NCBI RefSeq assembly: GCF_001039355.2
Contig: NW_019773632.1
Span: 40,908-71,320 of the forward strand
Direction: 5' to 3'
Length of the DNA stretch: 30,413 nt
DNA from: Lingula anatina
Lineage: Eukaryota; Brachiopoda; Lingulata; Lingulida; Lingulidae
Numbering within the stretch: the first letter of the stretch is position 1; every line of letters begins with the position of its first letter. Under the pieces are notes generated by a model, which worked only from the letters and a program-made list of their open reading frames with translations, was not told where the DNA came from and did not search any database. The translations under genes and the position numbers were made by a program. Below are positions 1 to 9,906 of the stretch, piece after piece.

Positions 1-1
1 C

Positions 2-242
2 ACCGGCAGCAGGAACTCTGGCACTGCAGCTGTGACATTTAATTGTCCTTCTTCGATTCCTTCGGGGAATGAGGATGATGATACAACCACCCCTAGAGCA
101 CACGGCAGAACGAGGCTATCTCGGGCCAAGGTCAAAACGATTAAATTAACTTTTACCATTATCATCGCCTATGTTGCCTGCTGGACACCATTTTTTGTAA
201 TTCAGTTATGGTGGTTGTATGATGAAACAGCGCCTGAGGGAG
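2..242 (+). CDS. Vasopressin/oxytocin-type GPCR, penultimate coding exon (ICL3 end, TM6, start of ECL3); 5' part outside window
   Basis: The frame is open from base 2, so the exon enters from outside the window. It encodes a hydrophilic third-loop end, then the basic run RAKVKTIKLTF leading into TM6, with the family motif CWTPFFVIQLW. In this family AKxxTxKxTF plus CWxPFFxxQxW is typical of vasopressin, oxytocin and related invertebrate receptors, which couple to Gq or Gs at the plasma membrane. The exon ends at 242 with donor AG|GTATTG, one base into a glycine codon (phase 1). The next exon at 480 supplies the other two bases, and an intron between TM6 and TM7 is known in vertebrate members. 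TM1-5 and the DRY motif are not in the window. CCAP or neuropeptide S-type receptors are relatives, but the QLWWLYD stretch fits the vasopressin/oxytocin group better. Confidence 0.9.
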
Positions 243-479
243 GTATTGCATTTTCACCCAAATGATTATTTAGGTTTTACTTTTATTTAATTTGTTTAGT
301 TATTTATAAAATGGTGTTATTCGTCGATATTCCCTGGTAAAGGCATAACATAGCTTATTGAGTTTAAATCAAATAAGGGTGTATAATCATAATAAGTTAT
401 TTAGTGTCTGCAATCGTGCCAAGTCTACATTTTTAATAATTTTTGGTGTTTTTACACTTTAATATCCCCTCAAAATCAG
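243..479 (+). other. Intron of the vasopressin/oxytocin-type receptor
   Basis: Phase 1 intron of 237 bp, GTATTG...AAATCAG, between TM6 and TM7. It is AT-rich and I see no other feature inside it. A later AG at 505-506 (TTTTTCCAG) has an attractive pyrimidine run, but using it would break the TM7 frame. Confidence 0.88.
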
Positions 480-859
480 GACATAACGACATGCGTCTTT
501 TTCCAGATGCTGCTTTCGTGGTAATCATCCTATTAGCTAGCTTGAACAGCTGCTGCAATCCATGGATTTATTTGATATTTAATAGTAATCTTATTCGACA
601 AATCCTGCCTTGTCCGTCGAAAAGCTCCCAGCGAGCGAGCTCTCACAACTGCAACCGAACCGCCGCTGACGCGGGCTTTCACCCGCTGCCTACTTCAAGT
701 TACGGGCAGTCTTCTCGGAGGACTCGCTTCGACAGTCGGTCGTCCAGTCTCACTTCAATGTCAGTGCTGACAAAGACCAAAGTCGTCATGGACACGGACA
801 TCACTGGACTTAAACTGGGGGTCGCGAAAAAAAGCTCCAACAGCGTCTCTGGGGTGTGA
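480..859 (+). CDS. Vasopressin/oxytocin-type GPCR, last coding exon (ECL3, TM7, C-terminal tail)
   Basis: The acceptor is AAATCAG|GA at 478-480. The phase matches the exon ending at 242, giving APEGG followed by HNDMRLFPDAAF. TM7 follows with LLASLNSCCNPWIYLIF, a near-diagnostic vasopressin/oxytocin receptor TM7 that contains NPxxY as NPWIY. The tail after it has a Cys (LPCPS) where family members are palmitoylated. A Ser/Thr-rich stretch follows (SSRRTRFDSRSSSLTSMS) that could take GRK or arrestin phosphorylation; that is inference. The frame ends at TGA 857-859. No frameshift or lost motif is visible, so the gene looks intact as far as it is seen. Confidence 0.93.
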
Positions 860-1390
860 CTGAAGGATTTCGAAGGGTTAGACTGACGCGTCAGTGGTGT
901 GAATTGGTCCCTTTTTTCATTAGTATGAACTTTACAAGCTCCAACTTTTAAATTAATTCTACGGCTGTATGCCTTATCTGTATGTCAGCTCCATCACTCA
1001 AACAGCGCACTCTTGATAGTGAAGAAAATGGACTTTTTCATTAACGTACATGGATTTTGAAAGGATTCCAATTATTTCATAGAATATTACTGTGAAAAGG
1101 ACAATGTCGCATTTGTTTGATGAACTATATATGTCTCAACCATACAAATTATCTTTGATTTGCATTATGTAACTAATATATTTATCGTTTTGTCGTAAAA
1201 TGCGGTTTATAATGCTTGTGCCGGTATTTTCTTTATCAAGAGCAAAGAACTTAGTGGTGCGGAACAAGCATTATTTACTCCTTATATTAAGTTAATTTCC
1301 TTCATAAGCGTTGAATGTATAACATATTATCAGTAGGCACGAACTTTTTTGTTTGCATTGAAACAAAATAAATGTCAACAATTTGTAATT
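860..1390 (+). other. Probable 3' UTR of the receptor gene
   Basis: Non-coding stretch after the receptor stop codon. The first canonical AATAAA on this strand is at 1367-1372, and a T/G-rich segment follows at about 1380-1405, as expected downstream of a cleavage site. The extent is inferred only from the signal. Confidence 0.5.
1367..1372 (+). terminator. Candidate polyadenylation signal of the receptor gene
   Basis: AATAAA about 510 bp after the receptor stop codon and the first such hexamer on this strand, with T/G-rich sequence just downstream. Confidence 0.5.
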
Positions 1391-1670
1391 GCTACACTTT
1401 GATTAGTTTCGACTATTCCGGTATCGGACCACCGCTGCGGATAAAATTGCTAAGCTTTACATCTCAAATTAAATATGAATATCACAGTCAAAGATTGGCA
1501 TCCAGTTGTATTCCAAATCTACCCAAACGAGATTGAGATTGGAGTTCCCACTGGGGAATATTGAAATGGAAAAGACCTTACTGCTTATCTATTAGTTCTA
1601 GGTAGTGCAAATATGTATACTCGTGCCAGTTTCCAACTGATTTTTAAGGTTTACGTTATTTCATCAACAA

Positions 1671-1927
1671 GACTGGGTTCCCATACCTAGATCAATCTAA
1701 CAGGATCGATCCATCTCCGAGGAGTTTCTCGCTAAATTGCTTTCAGCTTAAGCGGCTTAGATGTCTGGCACGCCTACTGAAGCTGCTAAACGATAATTAA
1801 TTACCCTCTAGCAGCTTCAGTAGGCGTCGCAGACATCTAAGACGCTTAAGTTGATTGCAATTTAGCGAGAATCCCCTCGGAGAAAGATCGATCCACAGTT
1901 AGTACGATAGGGTCTGGGCATGGTCCC
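1671..1927. mobile_element. Foldback MITE, copy 1
   Basis: Begins GACTGGGTTCCCATA and ends TGGGCATGGTCCC. The left half (AATTGCTTTCAGCTTAAGCG, then GTCTGGCACGCCTACTGAAG) is repeated as its reverse complement in the right half, so the whole 257 bp can fold into one imperfect hairpin. Left flank CAA and right flank TAA are an imperfect 3-bp target duplication. It codes for nothing. Features common to all copies are GATCGATCC near each end and a GCAATTTAGYGAGA-like segment in each arm. Confidence 0.85.
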
Positions 1928-2818
1928 TAAAACGCCCATAGGAGAATTTCTAAAGAATCTTTAAAACACAGCTGATGAAATTCTTCTCTGAACAGCAAAA
2001 GTTCAGAATGAAGTAATTTTTTTTCAGTCAACAGCTTAAAGTGATAATAACTCTTCGTTTCGGCCAAAAAATGAATTTTCCCGGAGTAAACAACAATTTT
2101 CCCATACTTACCAATGGTTAATGAATCCATTTTTACATTCAAAGTTAGTCCCTGGTTTTTTTCTAAAAAGTTTGGTTTTTTGTTAAAATCTCTTAAGAGA
2201 TTTTAGCAGAGTATAGCCATCAATGGAGGTCACATGGTCTAAAGACAAGCTCAGATATCAGAATAATAGCTATATCTGCCGTTTTTGTGGTAAAACAGAA
2301 CATATTATATTTCTTTGAGTTATTCACATTGTTTTTATTGTGAAATATAGATCTCATATGAAGAGTTATTATCCCTTTAATATTGAAATAGTTTTTAGCT
2401 GCAATATTTCAATGTCTAGCAGAACATCTTCATCACGGAATGTGGCTATCCAGGTACCTTACCTAAGACAATAGGTGTGTGTGTGTGTGTGGGTGGGGCA
2501 AGTATATCGCCTGAATAGAGGCTTGTAATAAGAAGGTCCAACTACTGAGAAAGCAATTAGAGATACAGTTCTGGACACTAAACTTTACAGATATGCAATT
2601 GGGTAATTTGTATATTTTCATTTTCATTTAACCTTGACGAAACTCAGATCGCAATTTCGCCTTGGTGAGTTAGAACCTACCTTGATTTCAAACAACTTTG
2701 AAACGCATGCACACAAATATGCATAAAAGACATTTTTAATGTGCGTAAACCTCAAAATGTCTATAATCATTTGATCACAAACCTGAATGATTGCACTTCG
2801 CAAAAGTTTTGCATTTTA
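1928..2818. other. Intergenic, no gene seen
   Basis: AT-rich sequence between MITE copies 1 and 2. It holds a short (GT)n run at about 2475-2491 and GGGTGGGG next to it. No open frame here looks like a protein. Confidence 0.6.
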
Positions 2819-2936
2819 GACTGGGTTCCCATGCGTAGATCGATCCATCTGGATTGGTCAAACTCCCTGGGGAGTCTTACTAAATTGCCATCAACTTAAC
2901 CGGTTTAAATGTCTGTCACGCCTACCGAATCGGCCC
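2819..2936. mobile_element. Foldback MITE, copy 2 (half-length derivative)
   Basis: The left arm matches the family from GACTGGGTTCCCATG through GTCTGTCACGCCTACCGAATC, then stops. The right arm is missing. The segment ends in GGCCC followed by TTA (2937-2939), and TTA also precedes the left end (2816-2818). This could be an internal-deletion derivative that kept a few terminal bases and its target duplication, or a simple truncation with chance similarity. Confidence 0.75.
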
Positions 2937-3199
2937 TTAGTCACGACCAGGATCTTTGACGTGCTCTTCGAATTAAATCGTCTAAAATGGAATGCCTCAT
3001 AACCACTTGTAATATCATGAAATGTGCACTGTAAATCAAAAACATTGTAATGAGTACCGAGAGTCCTTTCTTAATATGTACTTCATCTGTCTACTAGCCT
3101 CTTCGGTCTGTATTGCTGTCCCTGGCAAATTCTCCATTTTTTATACAAAATGTTCCCAACTTCACTTGTAAACCAAACAACGTATTGAGCATTTACTAT

Positions 3200-3405
3200 G
3201 ACTGCATTCCCATAGATTTAGATCGATCCATCTGGATCGACCAAACTCCCTGGGGTTCACGCTAAATTGCTGTCAGCCGAGCGCGCACTACAGTTAATAC
3301 CCCCTTTTAGTAGGCGGGACAGGCATTTAAGCCGGTTAAGCTGACACCAATCTAGTGAGACTCCCCAGGGAGATAGATCGATCTAAAATCTGTGCGAATG
3401 CAGTC
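3200..3405. mobile_element. Foldback MITE, copy 3 (matched termini)
   Basis: 206 bp with closely matching terminal inverted repeats. The left end is GACTGCATTCCCATAGATTTAG and the right end read in reverse complement is GACTGCATTCGCACAGATTTTAG (shown in part). It is flanked by TAT on both sides (3197-3199 and 3406-3408). The central region is shorter than in most copies. Confidence 0.88.
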
Positions 3406-3427
3406 TATGACATTGAAATTTGTATAA

Positions 3428-3677
3428 GAGACCATTCCCAGAGACTATCGTACTTACTTTAGATCGACCAAGGGGACTCTCACTTCATTGCAATTAACTT
3501 GAACGGCTTAGATGTCTGTCACATCCACTGAAGCTGATAGGGGGTAATTAACTATCGTTTAGCAGCTTAAGTAGGCGTCCCGGACATCTAAGCCACTTAA
3601 GATGAAAGCAATTTAGCGAGAAACCTCATGGAGATGGTCCGACCCTGTTAGACCGATCTAGGGACAGGAACCCAGTC
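3428..3677. mobile_element. Foldback MITE, copy 4
   Basis: 250 bp in the opposite orientation to copy 1. It begins GAGACCATTCCCAGAG and ends GGAACCCAGTC, with TAA on both sides (3425-3427 and 3678-3680). It lies only 22 bp from copy 3. The arms pair through the centre around the AATTAACTATCG loop. Confidence 0.87.
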
Positions 3678-4411
3678 TAAGTGTCAGAAAAACTAATAAA
3701 AACGGCATGAAAATAATTGATCTGGAAGCACCCCCTTCCCCGAGTCCCTTTCCTGTATAAGATGCCAGATTTATTTTCAACAACACGTGGATTTTCATTA
3801 AATCAAAAATGACCGTGTCCTTTTCTCAAACTGAATAACCGAAGGCAGTTTATTGATGAAAAGAGCAATGCGCCTTGAAAACTGAACTTTCTTGGAACTT
3901 CATTTTAAATTTGCACCCCTGACTTGACCTTATATACCGAACGAGTGAGGGATTCAAGATAACGAAGAAGGGCGTTTCAGTGAACGCTGGCATTTATCTT
4001 AAAGATAGACCAGCGTAACGTGCGAGGGTGGTTATATTTCACGGTCAATTTAAATACTCATTCCACTGTTTTTAAACTCCATTAAACACTGTTTCAAACT
4101 CCTTAATTTCCACTCCGATGCCTAGGTAAAGGAATGCTAATTTATGTCAACAAAGAACCATGCGGTTTTATTTAGGACTGAAGTTAAAAACCTTAAAACA
4201 TGGAATGGAAGACATACTTAAATGCAATCAAATCAAATGTTGAGATTCAGCGTTAAGTTGCCCTTACAATCGGTAATGAAGCCATTGCAAAACGTTAAAG
4301 AAGCGCAAACTAATTAAAAACTGCTGCTAATGGCATACATCCTTTAGATTCATTTTATTAAGTTATGCTTTCCACCCGTTTCCAGTATCGACAGAGGCTA
4401 GTGTATTCTAA
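3678..4411. other. Intergenic, no gene seen
   Basis: Unique-looking AT-rich DNA between MITE copies 4 and 5. I see no coding frame, RNA gene or repeat. Confidence 0.55.
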
Positions 4412-4636
4412 GACTGGGTTCCCATGCCTAGATCGATCCATCTGGATCGACCTAACTCCCTGGGGGTTCACGCTAAATTACTTTCAGCTTAAGAGGCTTA
4501 AATGTCTGTCACGCCTATCGAATCAGCTAGGGGGGTAATTAACTTTCTTGCATGCTCGGCCTCGCCCATGGCAGATAGCAATTTAGAGAGCTCCCCGTGG
4601 AGATAGATCGATCCAAATATCTGTGGGAGTGGTACC
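4412..4636. mobile_element. Foldback MITE, copy 5
   Basis: 225 bp, begins GACTGGGTTCCCATGCC and ends GGGAGTGGTACC, flanked by TAA on both sides (4409-4411 and 4637-4639). The right arm is diverged near its centre (TTGCATGCTCGGCCTCGCCC), so this copy would fold less perfectly. Confidence 0.86.
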
Positions 4637-5004
4637 TAAAACACAGGATGAGGCTTTCACTTTGATTATGTTAATCTAAATGGGTTGTATAGGCTGTCTG
4701 AGGCCATCTTCATGTAACTCTAGATTATAGATTATAATCTACTACATGCAACAATCCAAGCGTTCTAAAACCGAAATCGGTAGACCTGTAAACAAACAAA
4801 TCAGCATAACATTTTGAAAAAGCGATGCAAGCGACAACACATTGAAGTCAAAATCTCACATTTGTTTTTGGGGTTTTGGATAGTGGACTTCATATAACTG
4901 AGGTTTTTGAAACTTTCTGAAGTGCAGAGCAAAAGAATTACCGCATTTTCTTTTTTTCTCTTCTTGCTTAAAATATTGTGCGTTATAATGATGCAATAGT
5001 TTGT

Positions 5005-5325
5005 AACCCTTAACAGATACTCCCGTAGTAAAAAAATCAACGCGACGGTTACCATCCACGTGAGGATTATGTGAGGATTGTTTTCCTTCTTTGTTTGTTT
5101 CTTTGCATTATTATTATTATTATTTTTTTTTTGGTAGCTATGGCGACAAATACTTGTTTAATTGTTTTCTTTTTAAAGACATTTATTTTCATTACATCAT
5201 TTTCTTTGTTTTCGAAAATCCTATCTTGTCTGAATTACAAACATCTTTGGCTTACTCGATTTTCGGATTTCTGAGTACCTTATAACTTACAATAACTTGT
5301 GTCAACAAAGAAGACCTGCCGTTTG
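5005..5325 (+). repeat. Left arm of a long inverted repeat
   Basis: Segments such as AATCAACGCGACGGTTACCAT, the GTGAGGATT region, TCATTTTCTTTGTTTTCGAAA and TTTCTGAGTACCTTATAAC recur in reverse-complement order at about 6757-7405. The arm contains a T-rich low-complexity run (5109-5132). Confidence 0.75.
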
Positions 5326-5636
5326 AAAACCGCATGAAATTATATTTAATTTAAATTCAAATGTCGTTTGTTTGTAATTTTAGTTCATATATGATTATAA
5401 AATTACATTGAACCGCCAGTTGTTGCTGTTTGTTTTCCCTTGTTTCCGTCCGTTCAAAAGAACTAAATGGATAAATTTTATTTCGCCTTCACCGCGAGTT
5501 CGAATAAATGAAAGACTTCTGAGAATACTACCCACATAGTGTCTGCTGCAATATTAAAAATAGAAAACCAGCTGACTTCATCTAAGCTGCCATTAGCTCT
5601 TTACCTAGCTAAAATTAATATTTTAGCCATGCAATT

Positions 5637-6098
5637 TAGCTATAATAGAACAATACAAATTGTTTTTCGTTTCAGTGTAAAAGCTTCCTACATTACTTCT
5701 TGTATTAAATCAATTCAATGCATTTCAGTTCCTGTAAATCATTCTGTTTAATTTTATCTTAATGTTTTCCTGTATCATGGACAAAACACTATGTATAACA
5801 GAATAATGATTTTTCCTATAAATGAGACGGAAAACTCTCTCAATGCATGAACATTTTCCATGCTAATTAGCTATAATAGTATAATACAAATTTTTTTCAT
5901 TTAAGTGTTAAAGCTTTCTACATTACTTCTTGTATTAAATCAATTCAATGCATTTTAGTTCCTATAAATTATTCTGTTTAATTTATCTTAATTTTTTTGT
6001 GTATGATGGACAAAAAAAAACTACAAGAGGATAATGATTTTTCCTATAAATGAGACGGAAAATTCTCTTCAATGCGTGAACAATTTCCGCTTTAATTT
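5637..6098 (+). repeat. 231-bp tandem duplication
   Basis: Unit 1 starts at 5637 and unit 2 at 5868, both with TAGCTATAATAG. Both contain TACATTACTTCTTGTATTAA and TTTTTCCTATAAATGAGACG. The second unit has small indels. It lies between the two arms of the inverted repeat. Confidence 0.85.
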
Positions 6099-6305
6099 CT
6101 ACATGTAGTTCGCGATGAGGTGAAATACTGATTTAGTAGACTTTAATCGACACCAGGCAATTCAATCTTTCACTGATACACATGCAATAGAAAGAGCGTG
6201 TTGTGTAAGCCGGGCTAGTTAGATCCCGAGGTAAGTTGGCCCCTCGTCAATCTATGAAAAGGTAACTACATGTACAAATTAAAGTAAAATAAAAATGATC
6301 ACTTA

Positions 6306-6543
6306 GGGACCATTCGCACAGATATTTGGATCGATCTATCACCCTGGGGAGTCTCACTAAATTGCTATCAAACTAATTTGCTTAAACGTCTGTCACGCCT
6401 AGTAAAACTGTAAGGGGGAAATTATCTTTACCCCTAGCTGATTCGGTAGGCGTGACAGACTCTTGAGCTGATAGCAATTTAGCGTGAACCCCCAAGGAGT
6501 TAGGTCGATCCAGATGGATCGATCTCAGTATGGGAACCCAGTC
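6306..6543. mobile_element. Foldback MITE, copy 6
   Basis: 238 bp, begins GGGACCATTCGCACAG and ends ATGGGAACCCAGTC, flanked by TTA on both sides (6303-6305 and 6544-6546). Same orientation as copies 4 and 7. Arms carry GTCTGTCACGCCTAG and its partner TAGGCGTGACAGAC. Confidence 0.88.
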
Positions 6544-6756
6544 TTAATCCTGTAAAGTGACCGTATCCAACAATGACAAAAAAGCATCGGTTGCAAACAA
6601 GCTTTACTTAAGCTGTGAGTCCACATGAAATACTTCTGTGTCCAAAAGTAACTTTATAACAGATTACAGCAAAAATATTTGTTCGCAGGCGTACTTCTTC
6701 TGGGGTTGTTTGACGGAAATCTATAAAAAGGTAGCTGTACGGTTTTGATGTGGCCC

Positions 6757-7405
6757 ACTTCATTGTTGACACAATCTATTGTAAGTTATAAGGTACTCAG
6801 AAATAAAAAAAAATTGAGTAAGCTTAAGTTGCCCACTTCATTGTTGACACAATCTATTGTAAGCTTTAAGGTACTCAGAAATCCAAAAATTGAGTAAGTC
6901 ATACTAGCCCAAATAAACAAAATTTACTTCTTAATATGCCGGGACGCCCGCGTGCGCGCTTTACTGTTTGTTGTGTAAAGCATTTAGACATACAGAAATA
7001 TTAGATACGACCGTTCTGTACATAACAAGGGCATTTGAGCAATCGAATACGGGCTGTGTCCAGTGCGTATCTTAGCTAAATTGAACCCGCTTATCGAATC
7101 ATCCCAATAATGCACCGGAACAAACTTCAGTGCAAGTGCACTTTTACCTACATGTATAGGATGAGACGCAGGTGAAAATCAAAACAGACAAGATAGAATT
7201 TTCGAAAATAAAGAAAATGACGTAATAAAAATAAATAAGACTTTAAAAAAGAAAACAATTTCAAAAAGCATTGATGNACCCCCCCCCCCCAAAAAAAAAA
7301 AAAAAAAAAAAAAAATGATGCAAACAAACAAACCTCACACAATCCTCACATCTATGGTAACCGTCGTGTTGATTTCTTACTACTTACCCCCTTAACAGTG
7401 ATTAT
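6757..7405 (-). repeat. Right arm of the long inverted repeat, with insertion and internal duplication
   Basis: Reverse complement of the 5005-5325 arm, in the same relative order, but longer. It has a 78-bp tandem duplication (about 6753-6905, with CATTGTTGACACAATCTATT in both units) and about 280 bp of extra sequence at about 6905-7180. A poly-C/poly-A tract with one ambiguous base (N at 7277) lies at the place of the T-rich run in the left arm. Confidence 0.72.
7276..7315. repeat. Poly-C/poly-A tract with ambiguous base
   Basis: A run of C followed by a long run of A, with N at 7277. This looks like a low-quality homopolymer region in the assembly. Confidence 0.9.
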
Positions 7406-7906
7406 AGGAGCTGAATTCATCGGATCGACAACTCACAAAAGGCTTTCTGGAAAAGTATACGTAATGGTAATGCATTCCTTTGATATTTTCAAAGACAATG
7501 GGAACAAACCTTTAAACGTCAAAGTCGTGCTTAAGTAACTGTCAGATTCTGTAATAATGACTTGAAAAGACGTAAATTGTAAACTCGCAGACTAGACCGA
7601 AATGCCAAAGGATGAAAGGGGCAAAACATTCGATTCTGATAAGCTTTCAGAGCACTTGCCTTTATTCTAGAAATCCGATGTAATCGATATATCAAAGGAC
7701 AGTCCAAGCTTAAAATGAAAGTACGAACTATTGTTTACTGAAAACTTTCGAACTGAAATACTGGTAAGGACGTCTTGCCAAACACCTGGCTTGCGATAGT
7801 GATTTCGGGTCGTACTTAATTGACGATATCTCGGTTAGTCAACAATGAGTGATACAACCACTGAAAATTACAATTTCTTTTTAACAATTAATGTTCCAGA
7901 GCCATA
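7406..7906. other. Intergenic, no gene seen
   Basis: AT-rich sequence between the inverted repeat and MITE copy 7. No coding frame or repeat was recognised. Confidence 0.55.
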
Positions 7907-8152
7907 GGGACCATCCCCACAGATATTTGGATCGATCCATCTCCCTGAGGAGTTTCACTAAGCTGCTGTCAACTTGACCGGCTTAAATGTCTGTCACGCT
8001 TAGTAAAGCTGTTAGGGTGTAATTATCTTTACCCCTAGCTGATTCGGTAGACGTGACAGACATTTAAGCCGGTTAGTTGACAGCAATTTAGGGAGACTCC
8101 CCGGGGAGTTGAGTCGATCCAGGTGGATCGATCTAAGTATGGGAACCCAGTC
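7907..8152. mobile_element. Foldback MITE, copy 7
   Basis: 246 bp, begins GGGACCATCCCCACAG and ends ATGGGAACCCAGTC, flanked by ATA on both sides (7904-7906 and 8153-8155). The arms are well preserved, with CCGGCTTAAATGTCTGTCAC pairing with GTGACAGACATTTAAGCCGG. Confidence 0.88.
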
Positions 8153-8760
8153 ATAGTGTCCTGATGAATACCTCGCGATGTGCAATTAACCTGCTTGCAT
8201 GTATTCTTCAGCAGCTGCCCTCTAAGCATTTTTCGTAGCGTACGATCCTGTGGCAATGATAATGATGCATAAGGCAACTTTACTTCATTCTTAATATCGA
8301 TACTCACCATACCGCATCCAAGCGGAATGAATCCTCAAAGGCAACTGATTAATTGGTCCTTGCTCTAGTGGTTATAATTCACCAAATAATTGTCTTTAAC
8401 ATACCGATTTGACGTTTCCAACAAGATTGGCAAACGTACTTAACACTTCTGTAAAATACAGAAAACGTCGGTAAATGACCATTTTGCTATTAGCAAAGCA
8501 GTTAAAACTTGTATTTTTTTAAAAACAAGTTGGTCATTCTTAATTGTTAAAAAAAATTTAGTCCGTAACATTAAAAAAAACATTGAATTTTGACTATTTA
8601 GAAAGCGTAGCAATCGACTGACGTTCAACAGATTTACATCAAGAATTGATTTCCACATGTATATATGCGTACATACATAAGCGCCTCCACTTCTAGCGTC
8701 ACAATATTTTAGTTGTCCCATCCGTGGCGTAATATCAAATAAAAGAAGACGTAAAACAAG
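8153..8760. other. Intergenic, no gene seen
   Basis: Short open frames exist on the minus strand (8035-8310 runs out of the MITE; 8440-8721), but neither resembles a protein family and the base use is AT-rich like the surroundings. Confidence 0.55.
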
Positions 8761-8780
8761 AAATTTCAGTTTGTATGAAT

Positions 8781-8786
8781 TTTATT
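8781..8786 (-). terminator. Candidate distal polyadenylation signal of the GnT-V homologue
   Basis: TTTATT on the plus strand reads AATAAA on the minus strand, followed in that sense by a T/G-containing stretch. It is one of several possible signals. Confidence 0.3.
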
Positions 8787-9840
8787 TGAAATGCCACAAT
8801 AGAATGTACAGTACAAGCTACAAATGAATTGCGATTATTGAATGACACTAATCAACGAGTTTTAAAACATGGTCCCTAAAAACAAACAAAAAAGTAAATG
8901 GTCTACAGCTTAAGATATCTACAACATTACTTCGATATATCAACAACAAAAATTTAAAATCTTGAATAATCATGGTGCAAAAATAGCACAGCAGGCAATT
9001 TTTTTTGTAATTGTACATGAAAAATAGATCGTAACAATATACATTTTACTATATGTACTCGTTTTAAAAAGCATTATATTATGTCAAAAGTTTTCGGGTC
9101 TTACCCATGTTGCCTGGTAAGTAAGCAGACAAGAGACCCTATACTTATCTTCATATTATTAATTGTCTGCCTGCATAGGCAGATCAATCCAGGGACGGGG
9201 GACGATGTTTGGGGGGGGGGAGCATCCCAAAACAAAATTTTGGACTTAACCCCTTGACCCTTTCGTTAAGAGAATAAAAGACAATCAATGTGGCCAAGCA
9301 CCACAAATTGCTTCCAACATATTTCCAAAATTTTCCTGTGCAATGGGGTGGGGGGAGGGGGAAGTTGGTGTCTTCTCTGTCCCTTTACATTATCAGCTTG
9401 AACCTACCATGTCAACACAATTCAAAGTTCTTAATATGTGCTCCAGCAACAACAGGATGCTGCGTTTTTTTCCCTAAACCTATCTACATCATCCATATAT
9501 GATGAATAATCTACCAGAGGTTCTATAAAACTCGTTGTCTTTTTCAGAACAACCTATATAATGGCTTATGAGATTAGTTTTTCAAAATATCTTGGATGTA
9601 CAGCATAATTGGGGATAAGTAAGCATACTTATATTAATGGCAAGCAGATTTTGATGTGAACTCCTATTTGAATTCATTCTCAAAACTCCTAATTGTGACT
9701 AAAAAAAATCTACAGAGGCATGGCAGTCATCGGTAGCTCTTATATAGTAAGGCAAGCATAAGGCCCGCATAAGTCTACTGGTGTTTAGGGTCTTCCATAG
9801 GGTTCAACAAGACTCACTTCATTTATTCAACCTAAAATAA

Positions 9841-9842
<2 letters not shown>

Positions 9843-9905
<63 letters not shown>
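9843..9905. repeat. (AT)n microsatellite
   Basis: About 31 uninterrupted AT dinucleotides. Confidence 0.97.

Positions 9906-9906
<1 letters not shown>

Noticed and set aside
443-479. Upstream extension of the receptor exon to an ATG at 443
   Set aside because: These bases are the intron's 3' end. The acceptor at 479 restores the receptor frame from the preceding exon, so the ATG is not a start.
4801-5285. Several overlapping 60-84 codon frames on both strands
   Set aside because: They are low-complexity, AT-rich and inside the inverted repeat. No protein features.
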